From Robiginitalea sp. SC105 (lineage in GTDB: Bacteria > Bacteroidota > Bacteroidia > Flavobacteriales > Flavobacteriaceae), in NCBI RefSeq assembly GCF_014243345.1, contig NZ_JACLZF010000001.1, positions 682,001-746,000 of the forward strand: a stretch of 64,000 nucleotides of DNA. Reading direction: 5' to 3'. Positions 18,046 to 27,263 of this stretch are shown here, piece after piece. Every line of letters begins with the position of its first letter. The stretch's first letter is position 1. A program made the translations under genes and the position numbers. The notes below the pieces were generated by a model. The model did no database searches, had not been told where the DNA came from, and was given only the letters and a program-made list of their open reading frames with translations.

Positions 18046-18840
18046 ATGAAAAAATACCTACTCCCCCTGGCGCTCCTCGCGCTGCTGATTTCCTGCAAGA
18101 ATGAACCCAAGGCTGAGGAAGCCGTTGAGGAATTATCCGAAATGGCGGCCCAGGACACGGGCGAGTGGCAATACCTGTTCGACGGCACCTCCCTGGAGGG
18201 CTGGCGCGGCTACAATGCGGAGGTGATGCCCCCCGGCTGGGTGATCGAGGACAGCGTGCTCACCTTCAAGACGGAGCTGGGCCTGGAGCAGGATTACGAA
18301 GGTGGCAAGGACATCATGTACGCCGCCGAGGAATTCGAAAACTTTGAATTGTACCTGGAGTGGAAGCTGCCCGAGGGCGGCAACAGCGGCATCTTCTACC
18401 ACGTGAAGGAAGGGTACGACGCCCCGCCCGTGGTGGCCCCGGAATACCAGCTCATCGACGATGAAAACTACGCCCGCATCCACGACCTGACGGAATACAA
18501 CCTGAGCCTGGGCTATACGGAGAAGCCCGAAGAGCTCAAGCCCCTGCAGTCTACCGGGGCCGACTATGCGATGCACCCGCCGGACCCCGGCAAGACGCTC
18601 CACCCGGTGGGCGAATGGAACTCCTCCAAAATCGTGTTTACTCCGGAGCGGGTGGAACACTGGCTCAACGGGGAGATGATCCTGTCCTTCGTGCCCTGGG
18701 ACGAGGCCTGGGAGGCACAGAAGAACTCCGACAAATGGAAGAACAGCCCGGCCTACGGAACCTTTAAAAAGGGGTACATCGCCCTGCAGGACCACGCCAG
18801 CCCGATCTGGTTCCGGAATATCAAGATTCGAAAATTGTAG
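18046..18840 (+). CDS. DUF1080 lipoprotein, probable 3-keto-disaccharide hydrolase
   Basis: A 264-residue lipoprotein (lipobox LISC, Cys17). From residue 43 it follows the DUF1080/PF06439 concanavalin-like fold: WQYLFDGTSLEGWRG, GWVIEDSVLTF, FELYLEWKLPEGGNSGIFYHV and a C-terminal IALQDHASPIWFRNIKIRKL. This family is named for hydrolysis or lyase action on 3-keto glycosides. The next gene, 108 nt downstream, encodes a Gfo/Idh/MocA oxidoreductase of the sort that oxidises C3 of sugars, which supports the assignment. The pair probably acts in the periplasm. Confidence 0.88.
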   Translation: MKKYLLPLALLALLISCKNEPKAEEAVEELSEMAAQDTGEWQYLFDGTSLEGWRGYNAEVMPPGWVIEDSVLTFKTELGLEQDYEGGKDIMYAAEEFENFELYLEWKLPEGGNSGIFYHVKEGYDAPPVVAPEYQLIDDENYARIHDLTEYNLSLGYTEKPEELKPLQSTGADYAMHPPDPGKTLHPVGEWNSSKIVFTPERVEHWLNGEMILSFVPWDEAWEAQKNSDKWKNSPAYGTFKKGYIALQDHASPIWFRNIKIRKL

Positions 18841-18948
18841 GCCTGCAAGTTGGAAGCAGCCGCGCCTAAACGCACCCCGGCTGCAATTCACAAGCAGCGC
18901 CACTGAAAAAAACAATAACACTACGGAATAAGCCAAACAAACAAGACC

Positions 18949-20283
18949 ATGAACAAACGCGACTTTATCAAGAAATCCAGCCTGGGCGCCCTTGGCGTGG
19001 CCCTGGCCCCCTCCTTTTTGCAAAAACTCCAGCTGGGCCCCCAGGACCGCCTGCGTACCGCCCATATCGGGCTGGGCGTACAGGGGCTGGCCGACCTGCA
19101 GGACACGGCTTCCCACCCGGCCGTTGAGGTGGTGGCCCTGTGCGACGTGGACAGCACGGCCCTGGCGAACGCCTCGGCACGCTACCCCAAGGCCAGGACC
19201 TATACGGACTACCGGGTGCTCCTCCGGGAGATGAAGGACCAGATCGACGCGGTAGTAGTGGCCACCCCGGACCACACCCATGCCCCGGCCTCCCTGATGG
19301 CCATGGAACTGGACAAGCCGGTGTACTGCCAGAAGCCGCTCACGCACTTTGTGTCCGAGTCCCGGGCCATGAAAAAAATGGCCGCCGAAAAAGGCCTGGT
19401 GACCCAGATGGGCATACAGGTGCACAGCTTTTACGACTACAAACTGGCCACGCTGCTCATCCGCGACGGTATCATCGGCAAGGTGCACACGGTGCGCGCC
19501 TGGAGCCCGAAGGAGTGGGGGTATAACGGTCCGGAACCAACTGGGTCCGACCCCGTGCCGGAGGACCTGGACTGGAACCTCTGGCTGGGCACCGCCCCGG
19601 AGCGGCCCTACAAAGAGGGCTTCTACCACCCGGGTGCCTGGCGGCGGATCATGGATTACGGCTGTGGCACACTGGGCGACATGGGGGTCCACATCTTCGA
19701 CACCCCTTACAACGCCCTGGAGCTGGATGTGCCCCGCACCATTATGACTGAGTGCCGCCCGCCAACCGGCTTCGGCTACCCGGAGAACAATACGGTGACC
19801 TATGAATTCCCGGGTACGGACTACACGGCCCAATCCCTGAAATGGGTGTGGTACGATGGCCCCGGTGCCCCGCCCGAGCACGAGGACCTGAAGCTGCCCA
19901 ACGGCGACCCACTCAACGACCAGGGCGCCATGTTTCTGGGCGAAAAGGGCAAGCTCTACCTGCCGCACTTTATGCTGGAGCCCAAGCTCATCGTGGATGG
20001 GCAATACCAGGAAATGGATGTGGAGAAGTATGAGCTGGGTACCCCCGTGCGCAATTACGCCAGCGAAGGCCCCAAGCACTACCACGAATTTGTGGATGCC
20101 TGCCTGGGCAAGGCGGAGACTTCAGCGCCCTTTGACTACGCGGCCCGCCTGACCGAGACCATCCTGCTGGGCACCATCGCCGGCCGTTTCCCCGGGGAAA
20201 CGCTGCATTGGGATGCCAAGAAGGCGCGGTTTAAGGAAGGGAAGGCGAACAAATACCTTAAAGGGAAATACAGAAAGTTTTAA
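18949..20283 (+). CDS. Gfo/Idh/MocA-family oxidoreductase, exported
   Basis: A 444-residue NAD(P)-dependent oxidoreductase. The N-terminus NKRDFIKKSSLGALGVALAPS looks like a Tat-type leader with KR in place of RR. The Rossmann motif GLGVQG lies near residues 40-45, and the family EKP motif appears as YCQKPLTH. A C-terminal beta-sheet domain contains the GAMFLGEKGKLYLPH stretch common in the secreted subfamily. Together with the DUF1080 gene before it, this suggests oxidation of sugars or glycosides at C3 followed by cleavage. A cofactor bound before export would explain the Tat route. Substrate unknown. Confidence 0.88.
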   Translation: MNKRDFIKKSSLGALGVALAPSFLQKLQLGPQDRLRTAHIGLGVQGLADLQDTASHPAVEVVALCDVDSTALANASARYPKARTYTDYRVLLREMKDQIDAVVVATPDHTHAPASLMAMELDKPVYCQKPLTHFVSESRAMKKMAAEKGLVTQMGIQVHSFYDYKLATLLIRDGIIGKVHTVRAWSPKEWGYNGPEPTGSDPVPEDLDWNLWLGTAPERPYKEGFYHPGAWRRIMDYGCGTLGDMGVHIFDTPYNALELDVPRTIMTECRPPTGFGYPENNTVTYEFPGTDYTAQSLKWVWYDGPGAPPEHEDLKLPNGDPLNDQGAMFLGEKGKLYLPHFMLEPKLIVDGQYQEMDVEKYELGTPVRNYASEGPKHYHEFVDACLGKAETSAPFDYAARLTETILLGTIAGRFPGETLHWDAKKARFKEGKANKYLKGKYRKF

Positions 20284-20397
20284 CGAACCTGCAATCCTGT
20301 TTATTTCACAATGCAATAGGGCATATCGATGCGTGTGGGCGCATTTTTGCCGGCTTTGCAAATTCCCCCTTCCCAGGGATATATCAGCATGGGAGCA

Positions 20398-20424
20398 GGC
20401 CCTTAAACAGGTATCTTAAGGGCC
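20398..20424. terminator. Hairpin between convergent genes, possible terminator
   Basis: GGCCCTTAA and TTAAGGGCC form a perfect 9-bp stem with a 9-nt loop in the gap between the Gfo/Idh gene and the lipoprotein gene ending at 20450. No T-run follows on either strand, so the terminator role is uncertain. Confidence 0.4.
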
Positions 20425-20449
20425 ATTAAACAACCATAATGACGCCCGG

Positions 20450-21292
20450 TTATACTTTGGTCAGCAAGATGCTGATGGGCACGGGTTCCCCGCAGGAACC
20501 ATCCCGGTCATCCGTGAAATTGATGCTTATCGAACTATCGTCATTTTCATCATATGTGGCGGCTACCTGTGGCGGGGAAACGACGATGTTGATATTGGCG
20601 CAACCAACTGGGAGGATCACCGATTTCGAAACGACGACCTCTCCGCAAATTAGGCTGAAGCTGAACGAATAGGGGCCAAACCCGCCAAAGGCCGGATACA
20701 GCGTCGATGAAAACTCGCGGTCTGCCACGGTTTCCCCCTGGGTGAGCTCGACGGTTTCCGTGGCAAAGGTGTCAATGCCCAGAAGGCCGGGTTGCGTGAC
20801 CGTCAGCTGATAGGTCCCCAGGAAATCCTGGCCTGCCCCAAAAGGGCAGAACCGGAACATCGTAACCCGGTGACTCAGCCGGCCTGTCGTCTCACCGTCC
20901 AGGATAGCCCCCTCTACACCCTCCAGATTGAGGATTACCTGTGTCTGCCCCAACTCCGGCAGCCTGTCATAATTCCCCTGTACGCGCACCCGGGCGATAA
21001 ATTCGCCGGCCGGAATCACCAGGGAGGACGGATCGATGGTAACTGCATCGGGACCTGCCGGCGAATCGCCGGCGACCGTCAGGTTTACGGACCGGTCCAT
21101 GTCGGAGACCGTGGTAACGCCAACGATCACCTCGGTGAAATTTGCGCCCGAATCATCCACGGGGTATAATTGGGAAGACCGGTTGAACGCGGCAAGCGCC
21201 ACGCCGTTTTCCACATCGTAAATAACCCCTTCCGTCCGTTGACAGGATACCAGTAGGATTAGCGAGCAAATGGTATAAAAGACTCTTTTCAT
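20450..21292 (-). CDS. SusCD-associated lipoprotein, function unknown
   Basis: A 280-residue lipoprotein (LLVSCQ lipobox near residue 17). It is rich in beta strands and looks like two or three Ig-like surface modules, including a Calx-beta/DUF1735-like first half and a second half with paired cysteines. It is the third gene of the susC-susD operon, 24 nt after susD, the position often taken by surface glycan-binding lipoproteins. It may capture the substrate at the surface. The ATG at 21292 is preferred over the GTG just upstream. Confidence 0.8.
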   Translation of the reverse strand: MKRVFYTICSLILLVSCQRTEGVIYDVENGVALAAFNRSSQLYPVDDSGANFTEVIVGVTTVSDMDRSVNLTVAGDSPAGPDAVTIDPSSLVIPAGEFIARVRVQGNYDRLPELGQTQVILNLEGVEGAILDGETTGRLSHRVTMFRFCPFGAGQDFLGTYQLTVTQPGLLGIDTFATETVELTQGETVADREFSSTLYPAFGGFGPYSFSFSLICGEVVVSKSVILPVGCANINIVVSPPQVAATYDENDDSSISINFTDDRDGSCGEPVPISILLTKV

Positions 21293-21316
21293 CACAATAC
21301 GATTGAGTTCATATAT

Positions 21317-22720
21317 CTAAGATCCGTATCCGGGGTTTTGTTCCATGTTGTCGTTCCCGACCAGTTCCGCAAGCGGGACCGGCGGGTTGAAACGGTAGTC
21401 GGAGACCGGAAGTTCACAATTCTGGACCTGACAGTCCCGCGGGTCCCGGTTAATTCCCGTCCCTGTCAGTTCCCGGGTGCGACGGATATCCAGGTAGCGG
21501 TGGCCCTCAAAGGCCAGTTCAATCCTCCGTTCGTCCAGGATGGCCACAACGGCCTCTTCGGGTGATGAAAAACTCTCCGGTGTCGTATCCGAACCAAACC
21601 GGGCATCCCGCAGCTGTTTCAGGGTTTGTGCGGCATCCGTCAGATTCCCCTGTCGCGCGGCCGCCTCAGCCTGTATCAGATACATTTCGGACACGCGGAA
21701 TACCTTCAGGTCATTGACAAATCCAGGGTTCCTGTATTTGCCAATCAGGTGGCTGTTGTCGGCCGGGGCGCTGACTTCTGCCCAGAAATTCACATCGTAC
21801 CGTACATCGTCCGGATCCAGCCGATCGAATAGCCCGTTGGACATTTCCAGAAAAGGGAAAGGTCCGCCGCCCACATTAAAGTACCAGATTTCCCCGATTG
21901 CGAAGTCCGCGGCGGTCCGCCGCAACTTGAAGATCACCTCGGTGTTGTCCGTGTCCCCGAACATTGCCGTATAGGCATCCCGGTCCGCAAGCGGGTATTT
22001 TTGGATAAGCGATCCGGCGAGGGCTCCCGCCTGGGCGTATTCCCCGGTATACAATTTTATCCGGGCTTCCAAAGCCGTTAACATATCGGGGTTAACGAAT
22101 TCCACCCCATTTGATGCTGCCACCAGGTCCCGAGCCATGGACAGGTCATTTTCAATCCCTGCCAGGACTTCGGAAACCGTATTTCGCGGAAGTTCCTCGA
22201 TGGTCACCACAAAGTCCACATAGGGCACGGCCAATGCGGCACCGTCCGTATAACTGGTGGCGAACCACTGCAAAAGCTCCCAGTGCGCATACGCCCGGAG
22301 CCCGAATAGCTGCCCGCGGATATTGCGCAAGGCTGCCTCCTGCCCGTCCTGCAGTTCCACCGTTTCAACGCCATCCAGCACCCGGTTGACCTGGTTGATC
22401 AGCGCGTAGCTGGCCCTCCAGAGCGAATCCGCCTCCCGGCTCTGACTGTTGAGGTTGAAATTGTAAAAATCCACCGACTGCCCTCCGCTTTCTGCCCCGA
22501 TCTTTACCTCATCGGTGATGATGTCGAACCGGATATTGTGCTCCTGCATCGTGGCCCGGGCATACGCCCCATTGAGCCCTTGTTGCAGGTTTTCCAGGGT
22601 TTCAAAGGTGTTTTCATCTGAAAGGAAGCCGATCGGGGCCTGGTCCAATTGGTCGTCGCAGGAAATCATCAGTAAGATCGCCCCTGTAAATACTCCTATG
22701 GTTTTTATGAAACTTTTCAT
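21317..22720 (-). CDS. susD: SusD/RagB-family nutrient-binding outer-membrane lipoprotein
   Basis: A 467-residue lipoprotein (MISCDD lipobox, Cys21) with SusD hallmarks: the N-terminal LDQAPIGFLSDENTF stretch, helical TPR-like segments (ALINQVNRVLDG, LRAYAHWELLQWF) and a C-terminal EAVVAILDERRIELAFEGHRYLDIRRT block. SusD proteins cap the paired SusC channel and bind the oligomeric substrate. It lies 16 nt downstream of susC. The TPR region and ERRIELAFEGHR motif are strong family markers. The ligand is unknown. Confidence 0.95.
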   Translation of the reverse strand: MKSFIKTIGVFTGAILLMISCDDQLDQAPIGFLSDENTFETLENLQQGLNGAYARATMQEHNIRFDIITDEVKIGAESGGQSVDFYNFNLNSQSREADSLWRASYALINQVNRVLDGVETVELQDGQEAALRNIRGQLFGLRAYAHWELLQWFATSYTDGAALAVPYVDFVVTIEELPRNTVSEVLAGIENDLSMARDLVAASNGVEFVNPDMLTALEARIKLYTGEYAQAGALAGSLIQKYPLADRDAYTAMFGDTDNTEVIFKLRRTAADFAIGEIWYFNVGGGPFPFLEMSNGLFDRLDPDDVRYDVNFWAEVSAPADNSHLIGKYRNPGFVNDLKVFRVSEMYLIQAEAAARQGNLTDAAQTLKQLRDARFGSDTTPESFSSPEEAVVAILDERRIELAFEGHRYLDIRRTRELTGTGINRDPRDCQVQNCELPVSDYRFNPPVPLAELVGNDNMEQNPGYGS

Positions 22721-22736
22721 TGCTGGTTCTTTCGTT

Positions 22737-25700
22737 TTAGAATGAGATATCCAACCCGATTGTTAGTATCCTGGGTGTGGGGTAGGTAAAGAATTCCTCG
22801 ATGAGCAGGACACTGGCCTCGGGGTCAAAGCCCCTCCATTTTGACCAGGTCACCAGATTCTCGGCCTGCAGGTAGATTCTCGCGGAGCTGAAAGGGACCC
22901 GGTCCAGGGTAGCCTGCTGCAGGCGGTAGGAAAGGATAATATTCCGCAATCGGAGGTAACTTGCATTTTCCAGATAGCGGTCTGTCAACAAATTCCGGGT
23001 ACTTCCCGCACTAACCCCCGGAATCGCGGTTATATCCCCGGGTTCCTGCCAGATATCCTTCAGGGCAACCGACGTATTCAATGCCCCGATCAACGTGGGG
23101 TCTTCCGTGATCCCATAGGAATCGTTTTGCCGGTATACATCCCCCACGAACGTGAAAAGCGCATCCAGTGAAAGCCCCTTATAACTGATAGACGTCCCGA
23201 AGCCCCCGGTAATCTCCGGCAGGGTGGATTTGTCCAGGAACACCCGGTTGCTGGTATTGTAATCCAATGTCGGGTTTCCCTCCGCATCCAGGTAGACCGG
23301 TTGTCCGCTGGCCGGGTTCACCCCTGCCCAGCGGACCAGGTAGAAACTGTTGAACGGCCGCCCTTCCTGCAGGGCAACTTGCCCCCCCTCGATGAGTTCG
23401 CCATCCAACAACTCGGTAATTTCATTCTTGTTGAAAGCGGCATTTGCATTGACCGACCAGTTGAAATCAGGCGTATCCACAAAAGTTACGTCCAGGGAAG
23501 CTTCCACGCCCGTATTCTTCATGGAGCCGATGTTCCTTGAAATAATGGGAAACGTGGATAAAAGCGTATTCGGCGTCGCGTAGAAGAGGTCGGAGGTGCG
23601 CTTATCATAAAAATCCAGGGTGCCGCGCACCCGTCCCAGCAGCCCAAAATCCAGGCCCACATTCAGCTGTTTGGTCGTCTCCCATTTCAAATCCGGATTG
23701 GCCAGGGAAGAAGCGTAAACGGCCTGGGTGTTGTTGTATCCGTTGCCCACCGAATAAAGGTTGCTGGTGAGGGTGGTACCTCCGTAACGGGTTCCTGTGA
23801 TACGGTCATTTCCCGAGGTGCCATAACTGGCGCGTAGCTTCAACAGGTCCACCACCTGAGAATCTGCCAGGAATTTTTCCCTGCTGATATTCCACCTGCC
23901 TGCAACCGACCAGAAGGTTCCCCATTTATTGGTGTCCGAAAACCGGGAGGAGGCATCCTGGCGGATAGAAGCATCCAGGCCATAAACCCCGTCGTAATCG
24001 TAATTGAGAATCCCGAAATAAGAGAAGAGGGAGACCTCGGTCCTGCCAGAGAATATCTCCGGAATATAATACTGTTGGAGGTTGTCCAGGGATTCATCCC
24101 CTGGGGCAACCCCGGGAAATTCCCTGAGTCCGCCCGGGGCAAAATTGTATCCTTCTATGCGCGGGTCGATCCCGAACCCGGTAAACCCAAAATTGTCCAG
24201 AATACCCTTGTTGAATTCAACAAAGCCCGCCACTTTTACCTGATGCTTTTCACTAAAGGTATTCGAGTAAGTCAGCGAGGCGTTTGTGTTGAACTGCACA
24301 TCGCGTTCCAGTTGTTCGAACTGCTGTCCTTTGAGTTCCGATCCCACATTAGGGATTTCCTGCCCGCGAATACTCAAGGGGCTGATGATATCCAGATCGT
24401 TCCTTTGGTTGTAATCCAACCCAAAGCGGCCCGCCAGCCTTAGGTTGGGCATGATCTCGTATCCCCCGTTGAGGGAACCGACCAGCTTGATCTCCTCATC
24501 ATTACGTGAATTGAGCTTGGTGGAGTTCAGCGAAACATAGGGCATGACATCGAACCCGTCCCGATTGAGACCCACGGTATTCAGGGAACCATCCGGGTTA
24601 TAGGGATCTAAATAGGGTTTGGCGAGCTGGGCGACCAGCCAGGGATTATAGATATTGCCGGTCCCCGGTCCCTGGGTGAAATTGCTCTTGCTGAAATTCC
24701 CCGTGAAATTTGCTGTCAGATCAAAGCGGTCGTCGTTGGATTTGACGGAGAAATTGCTTCGGAAGGTGAACCGCTGCAGGTTGCTGCCCCGAACGGTTCC
24801 TCCCTGTTCAAAATAGGAGAGGGAAGAATAGTTGGATACATTCTGTCCCCCGGCGGAAAGGGCTATCTCGTGCATGACGGATTGGCCGGTAAGGGTAATG
24901 ATATCCGCCCAGTTCGTGTTGATGCCTTCACCGACCAGGAACGCACGCTGATCCGAATTCATCGCGTCGAATAGCGGGTTTCCAGTTTGGCGTTCCAGCG
25001 CTATGATTTCCTGGGTATTCATCATTTCGAAGTTGGGGTCCTGTGGGGTTGTAAAACCCGTTTGCGTCCGGTACCTTATATCCAGTTTCGAATTATAACT
25101 GGCGGATTTTGTCTTGATTACGATGACTCCGGCGGCGCCCCGGTTTCCATAAAGTGCCGATGCGGACCCATCCTTCAGGACGTTGATCGATTCTATGTCG
25201 TTCGGGTTTAGCGACCGGAAATTAGTTTCGTCAATGGGCACCCCGTCCATGATAAAGAGGGGTTCAATATTCCCGCTCAGTGAAGTCAGTCCCCGGACCA
25301 GGATTGTACTGTTCGCTCCGGGCTGCCCCGAAACCGCTGCGATCTGCACGCCGGGTATCTGTCCTTGCAGGGTTTGCACAAAACTGGCATTGGGCCGGGC
25401 GTCCAGGGCCTCGGAAGACAAGGTGGTAATGGCGGAAGCCACCCGGTTCTTTACCTGACCGGACCCGTATCCCACCAGGACGATTTCCTCCAGCATTTCG
25501 GCGCTTTCCACCAACTGGACATCTATGGTATTGGCGTCTCCCACCAACACTTCCACGGCTGACATACCCAAATAGGAAAAGCGAAGGGTCTCGCCCCGTT
25601 CCGCCTGGATGTTGTAGATCCCGTCAAAATTGGTCTGAGCGCCCCGGGTGGTTCCCACGACGACGACTGAAGCACCCGGAAGGGGAACATTGTCCTGATC

Positions 25701-25799
25701 GACAACCGATCCGGTTACAAAATTCTCCTGAGCAAATAAGCTGTTCATGCACAACACCAACATAACGGGTGCCAGCATTAATTGGAGGTTGGTCCGCAT
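22737..25799 (-). CDS. susC: SusC/RagA-family TonB-dependent outer-membrane transporter
   Basis: A 1020-residue TonB-linked transporter. It has a signal peptide, then a carboxypeptidase-like regulatory domain (VTGSVVDQDNVPLPGASVVV to about residue 110), the TonB-box-like region EEIVLVGYGSGQ, the plug (VLKDGSASALYGNRGAAGVIVIKTK near residue 220) and a long barrel ending in F. It imports large substrates together with SusD. No glycosidase, sulfatase or peptidase gene is in the same operon, so the substrate cannot be inferred from neighbours. An inverted repeat lies 36 nt before its start. Confidence 0.96.
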   Translation of the reverse strand: MRTNLQLMLAPVMLVLCMNSLFAQENFVTGSVVDQDNVPLPGASVVVVGTTRGAQTNFDGIYNIQAERGETLRFSYLGMSAVEVLVGDANTIDVQLVESAEMLEEIVLVGYGSGQVKNRVASAITTLSSEALDARPNASFVQTLQGQIPGVQIAAVSGQPGANSTILVRGLTSLSGNIEPLFIMDGVPIDETNFRSLNPNDIESINVLKDGSASALYGNRGAAGVIVIKTKSASYNSKLDIRYRTQTGFTTPQDPNFEMMNTQEIIALERQTGNPLFDAMNSDQRAFLVGEGINTNWADIITLTGQSVMHEIALSAGGQNVSNYSSLSYFEQGGTVRGSNLQRFTFRSNFSVKSNDDRFDLTANFTGNFSKSNFTQGPGTGNIYNPWLVAQLAKPYLDPYNPDGSLNTVGLNRDGFDVMPYVSLNSTKLNSRNDEEIKLVGSLNGGYEIMPNLRLAGRFGLDYNQRNDLDIISPLSIRGQEIPNVGSELKGQQFEQLERDVQFNTNASLTYSNTFSEKHQVKVAGFVEFNKGILDNFGFTGFGIDPRIEGYNFAPGGLREFPGVAPGDESLDNLQQYYIPEIFSGRTEVSLFSYFGILNYDYDGVYGLDASIRQDASSRFSDTNKWGTFWSVAGRWNISREKFLADSQVVDLLKLRASYGTSGNDRITGTRYGGTTLTSNLYSVGNGYNNTQAVYASSLANPDLKWETTKQLNVGLDFGLLGRVRGTLDFYDKRTSDLFYATPNTLLSTFPIISRNIGSMKNTGVEASLDVTFVDTPDFNWSVNANAAFNKNEITELLDGELIEGGQVALQEGRPFNSFYLVRWAGVNPASGQPVYLDAEGNPTLDYNTSNRVFLDKSTLPEITGGFGTSISYKGLSLDALFTFVGDVYRQNDSYGITEDPTLIGALNTSVALKDIWQEPGDITAIPGVSAGSTRNLLTDRYLENASYLRLRNIILSYRLQQATLDRVPFSSARIYLQAENLVTWSKWRGFDPEASVLLIEEFFTYPTPRILTIGLDISF

Positions 25800-26127
25800 A
25801 AACTTTAAGTATTATTGGTCAGTAAATAGGTTTCCGGTTTCGAGAAACCGAATTGGTTTTTTTTTTAAATATACATGATTTATTCACCCGGTCTGCTGCG
25901 AAACCAAAAAAGACATTTGAAACTTTGGGGTACCCTACCCAATCAGGCATCCCTTTTTACTGAGTCTGCAGGCATCCGGAGACAGGAACCGGTGAAGACA
26001 AAAAGTCATCCCTGTCGGCACTTTTAATGTGTTCCGCTACAGACCGGCCAGCCGGGCCTATGTGATTCCCCGGGCTGTCCCTGATTATCTTCTTTCGCCA
26101 GTTCCTCCCTTAGATCGTGAAATCGGA
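25800..26127. other. Intergenic region upstream of susC, with inverted repeats
   Basis: No gene is seen in these 328 bases. Two symmetrical sequences stand out: CGGTTTC-GA-GAAACCG at 25835-25850, and TTGGG/CCCAA around a GGTACC core near 25926-25942. A run of T at about 25857-25865 and an AT-rich stretch follow the first. Both could be regulator-binding sites for the susC operon. Confidence 0.5.
25835..25850. promoter_or_regulatory. Inverted repeat upstream of susC, operator candidate
   Basis: CGGTTTC and GAAACCG are perfect inverted copies with a 2-nt centre, 36-51 nt before the susC start. A near -7 box (TATTTACT on the minus strand) lies between the repeat and the gene, so a bound regulator would sit at or just upstream of the promoter. 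Confidence 0.4.
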
Positions 26128-27048
26128 CTAGTATTTTATTAAATCCCCCCTCACCAACTCCCTCCCATCAAACTGCATCGGCACGGCCACAAGCGTGGAA
26201 TCCGCCTGGTAGCGTGCGGCCTGAAAATGCAGGTGGGGCTCCTGGGAGAAACCGGAGTTGCCCACGCGGCCCAGGAGGTCGCCCGTTAAAACCCGTTGAC
26301 CGGGATGCACGGCCACGCTGTTGTGCTGCAGGTGCACCAGGGAAACGATGACCCCCTCGCAATCCAACACCACATAGTTGCCCATCCCGTCCTCCGGGGA
26401 GACGTCCATGGAGGCACTTTCATTGTCGGGAACCGTGTATTTCATCTCCACCACCCGGCCCTTGCAGGGGGCGTACACGGGCTCCCCGTAGATGGCGTGG
26501 GCTTGATTGGCAGTGGCCCAGAGCTGGTCGGTGGCCATCCCAAAGGCGCCGAGCTTGTTGATGTCCAGCGCATACCACTGGGAGGTGGCGGCGGTGCCAT
26601 AGTGGTTGTTGATCGTCCGGTTGGATCCCCCGGAGGCAATATAGTAGGTGCCGTCCCGCAGCGGGAAGGTGAGCGGCACGGCTTCCTCCGGGTAGGTCCG
26701 CCCGTCCAGGAGCTGGTAAATGGGGCCGACCAGCAGCAGGGCCATTACCATGGCGGCGGTAGACCGGACCCAGCCCCTTATGCCCCGGGGCCACCAGGCA
26801 GTTACCTTGGAGCCGCGGCGGATGCACTTTGCCAACGCCAACAGGATGATTCCCACCAGAACGTATTTAAAGTACAGGCTGATGGCGAGCGGCCATTGCC
26901 CCCAGAGATACAGGAAGGTAAGCAGCAATACGTACAGGGCCGTGTTGCCCAAAAGGGCCAGGCGCGACCTGGGCCGGATTCGCAGCACTGCGATCAGCAC
27001 CAGCAGGGAGAGGCCTGTGTGGATAAAGATAAAGAGGAAGCGTTCCAT
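26128..27048 (-). CDS. M23-family metallopeptidase with N-terminal membrane domain
   Basis: A 306-residue protein. The first roughly 115 residues contain four or five hydrophobic segments, and the rest is an extracytoplasmic LytM/M23 domain. Motifs are NNHYG...QWYALDI (metal-binding His and Asp arranged as in the Q-x-Y-A-x-D subgroup), GEPVYAPCKGRVV, GNYVVLDCEGVIVSLVHLQ, GQRVLTGDLLGRVGNSG and the terminal HLHF (HxH). M23 enzymes cut peptidoglycan cross-links or other peptides. The membrane anchor suggests action close to the inner membrane. It lies upstream of susC on the same strand but 328 nt away. Confidence 0.88.
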   Translation of the reverse strand: MERFLFIFIHTGLSLLVLIAVLRIRPRSRLALLGNTALYVLLLTFLYLWGQWPLAISLYFKYVLVGIILLALAKCIRRGSKVTAWWPRGIRGWVRSTAAMVMALLLVGPIYQLLDGRTYPEEAVPLTFPLRDGTYYIASGGSNRTINNHYGTAATSQWYALDINKLGAFGMATDQLWATANQAHAIYGEPVYAPCKGRVVEMKYTVPDNESASMDVSPEDGMGNYVVLDCEGVIVSLVHLQHNSVAVHPGQRVLTGDLLGRVGNSGFSQEPHLHFQAARYQADSTLVAVPMQFDGRELVRGDLIKY

Positions 27049-27102
27049 GTGGCCGGGGTTTACTTAAAGGAGCATCCCATGCGGCATTTTGTTACAGTAA
27101 GA

Positions 27103-27134
27103 TTGGGGCATTGGCCCCTAAATCCTTAATTTTG
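27103..27134 (+). promoter_or_regulatory. Promoter of the FabH-like gene
   Basis: TTG at 27103-27105 and TAATTTTG at 27127-27134, spaced 21 nt, match the flavobacterial consensus. The predicted leader is about 120 nt and contains a hairpin at 27153-27181. Confidence 0.55.
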
Positions 27135-27152
27135 AGAAACATTCCAATTGCT

Positions 27153-27181
27153 GCCCGGCTACCTCCCTTTTGGTGCCGGGC
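27153..27181 (+). promoter_or_regulatory. Leader hairpin upstream of the FabH-like gene
   Basis: GCCCGGC and GCCGGGC form a 7-bp GC stem with a 15-nt loop inside the predicted 5' leader, about 80 nt before the start codon. No T-run follows, so it is not a terminator. A regulatory role is only a possibility. Confidence 0.3.
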
Positions 27182-27263
27182 GCAGGTGCGGGGAGCAGAA
27201 GATAAAGGAGGCGACTTTTTGAGCCGGGGGAATGTTTTCAAGACCGAACAATCGACTATTGCT

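Noticed and set aside
27111-27263. N-terminal extension of the FabH-like protein
   Set aside because: The extra 51 residues do not resemble the family, and the stretch contains the predicted promoter and leader hairpin.
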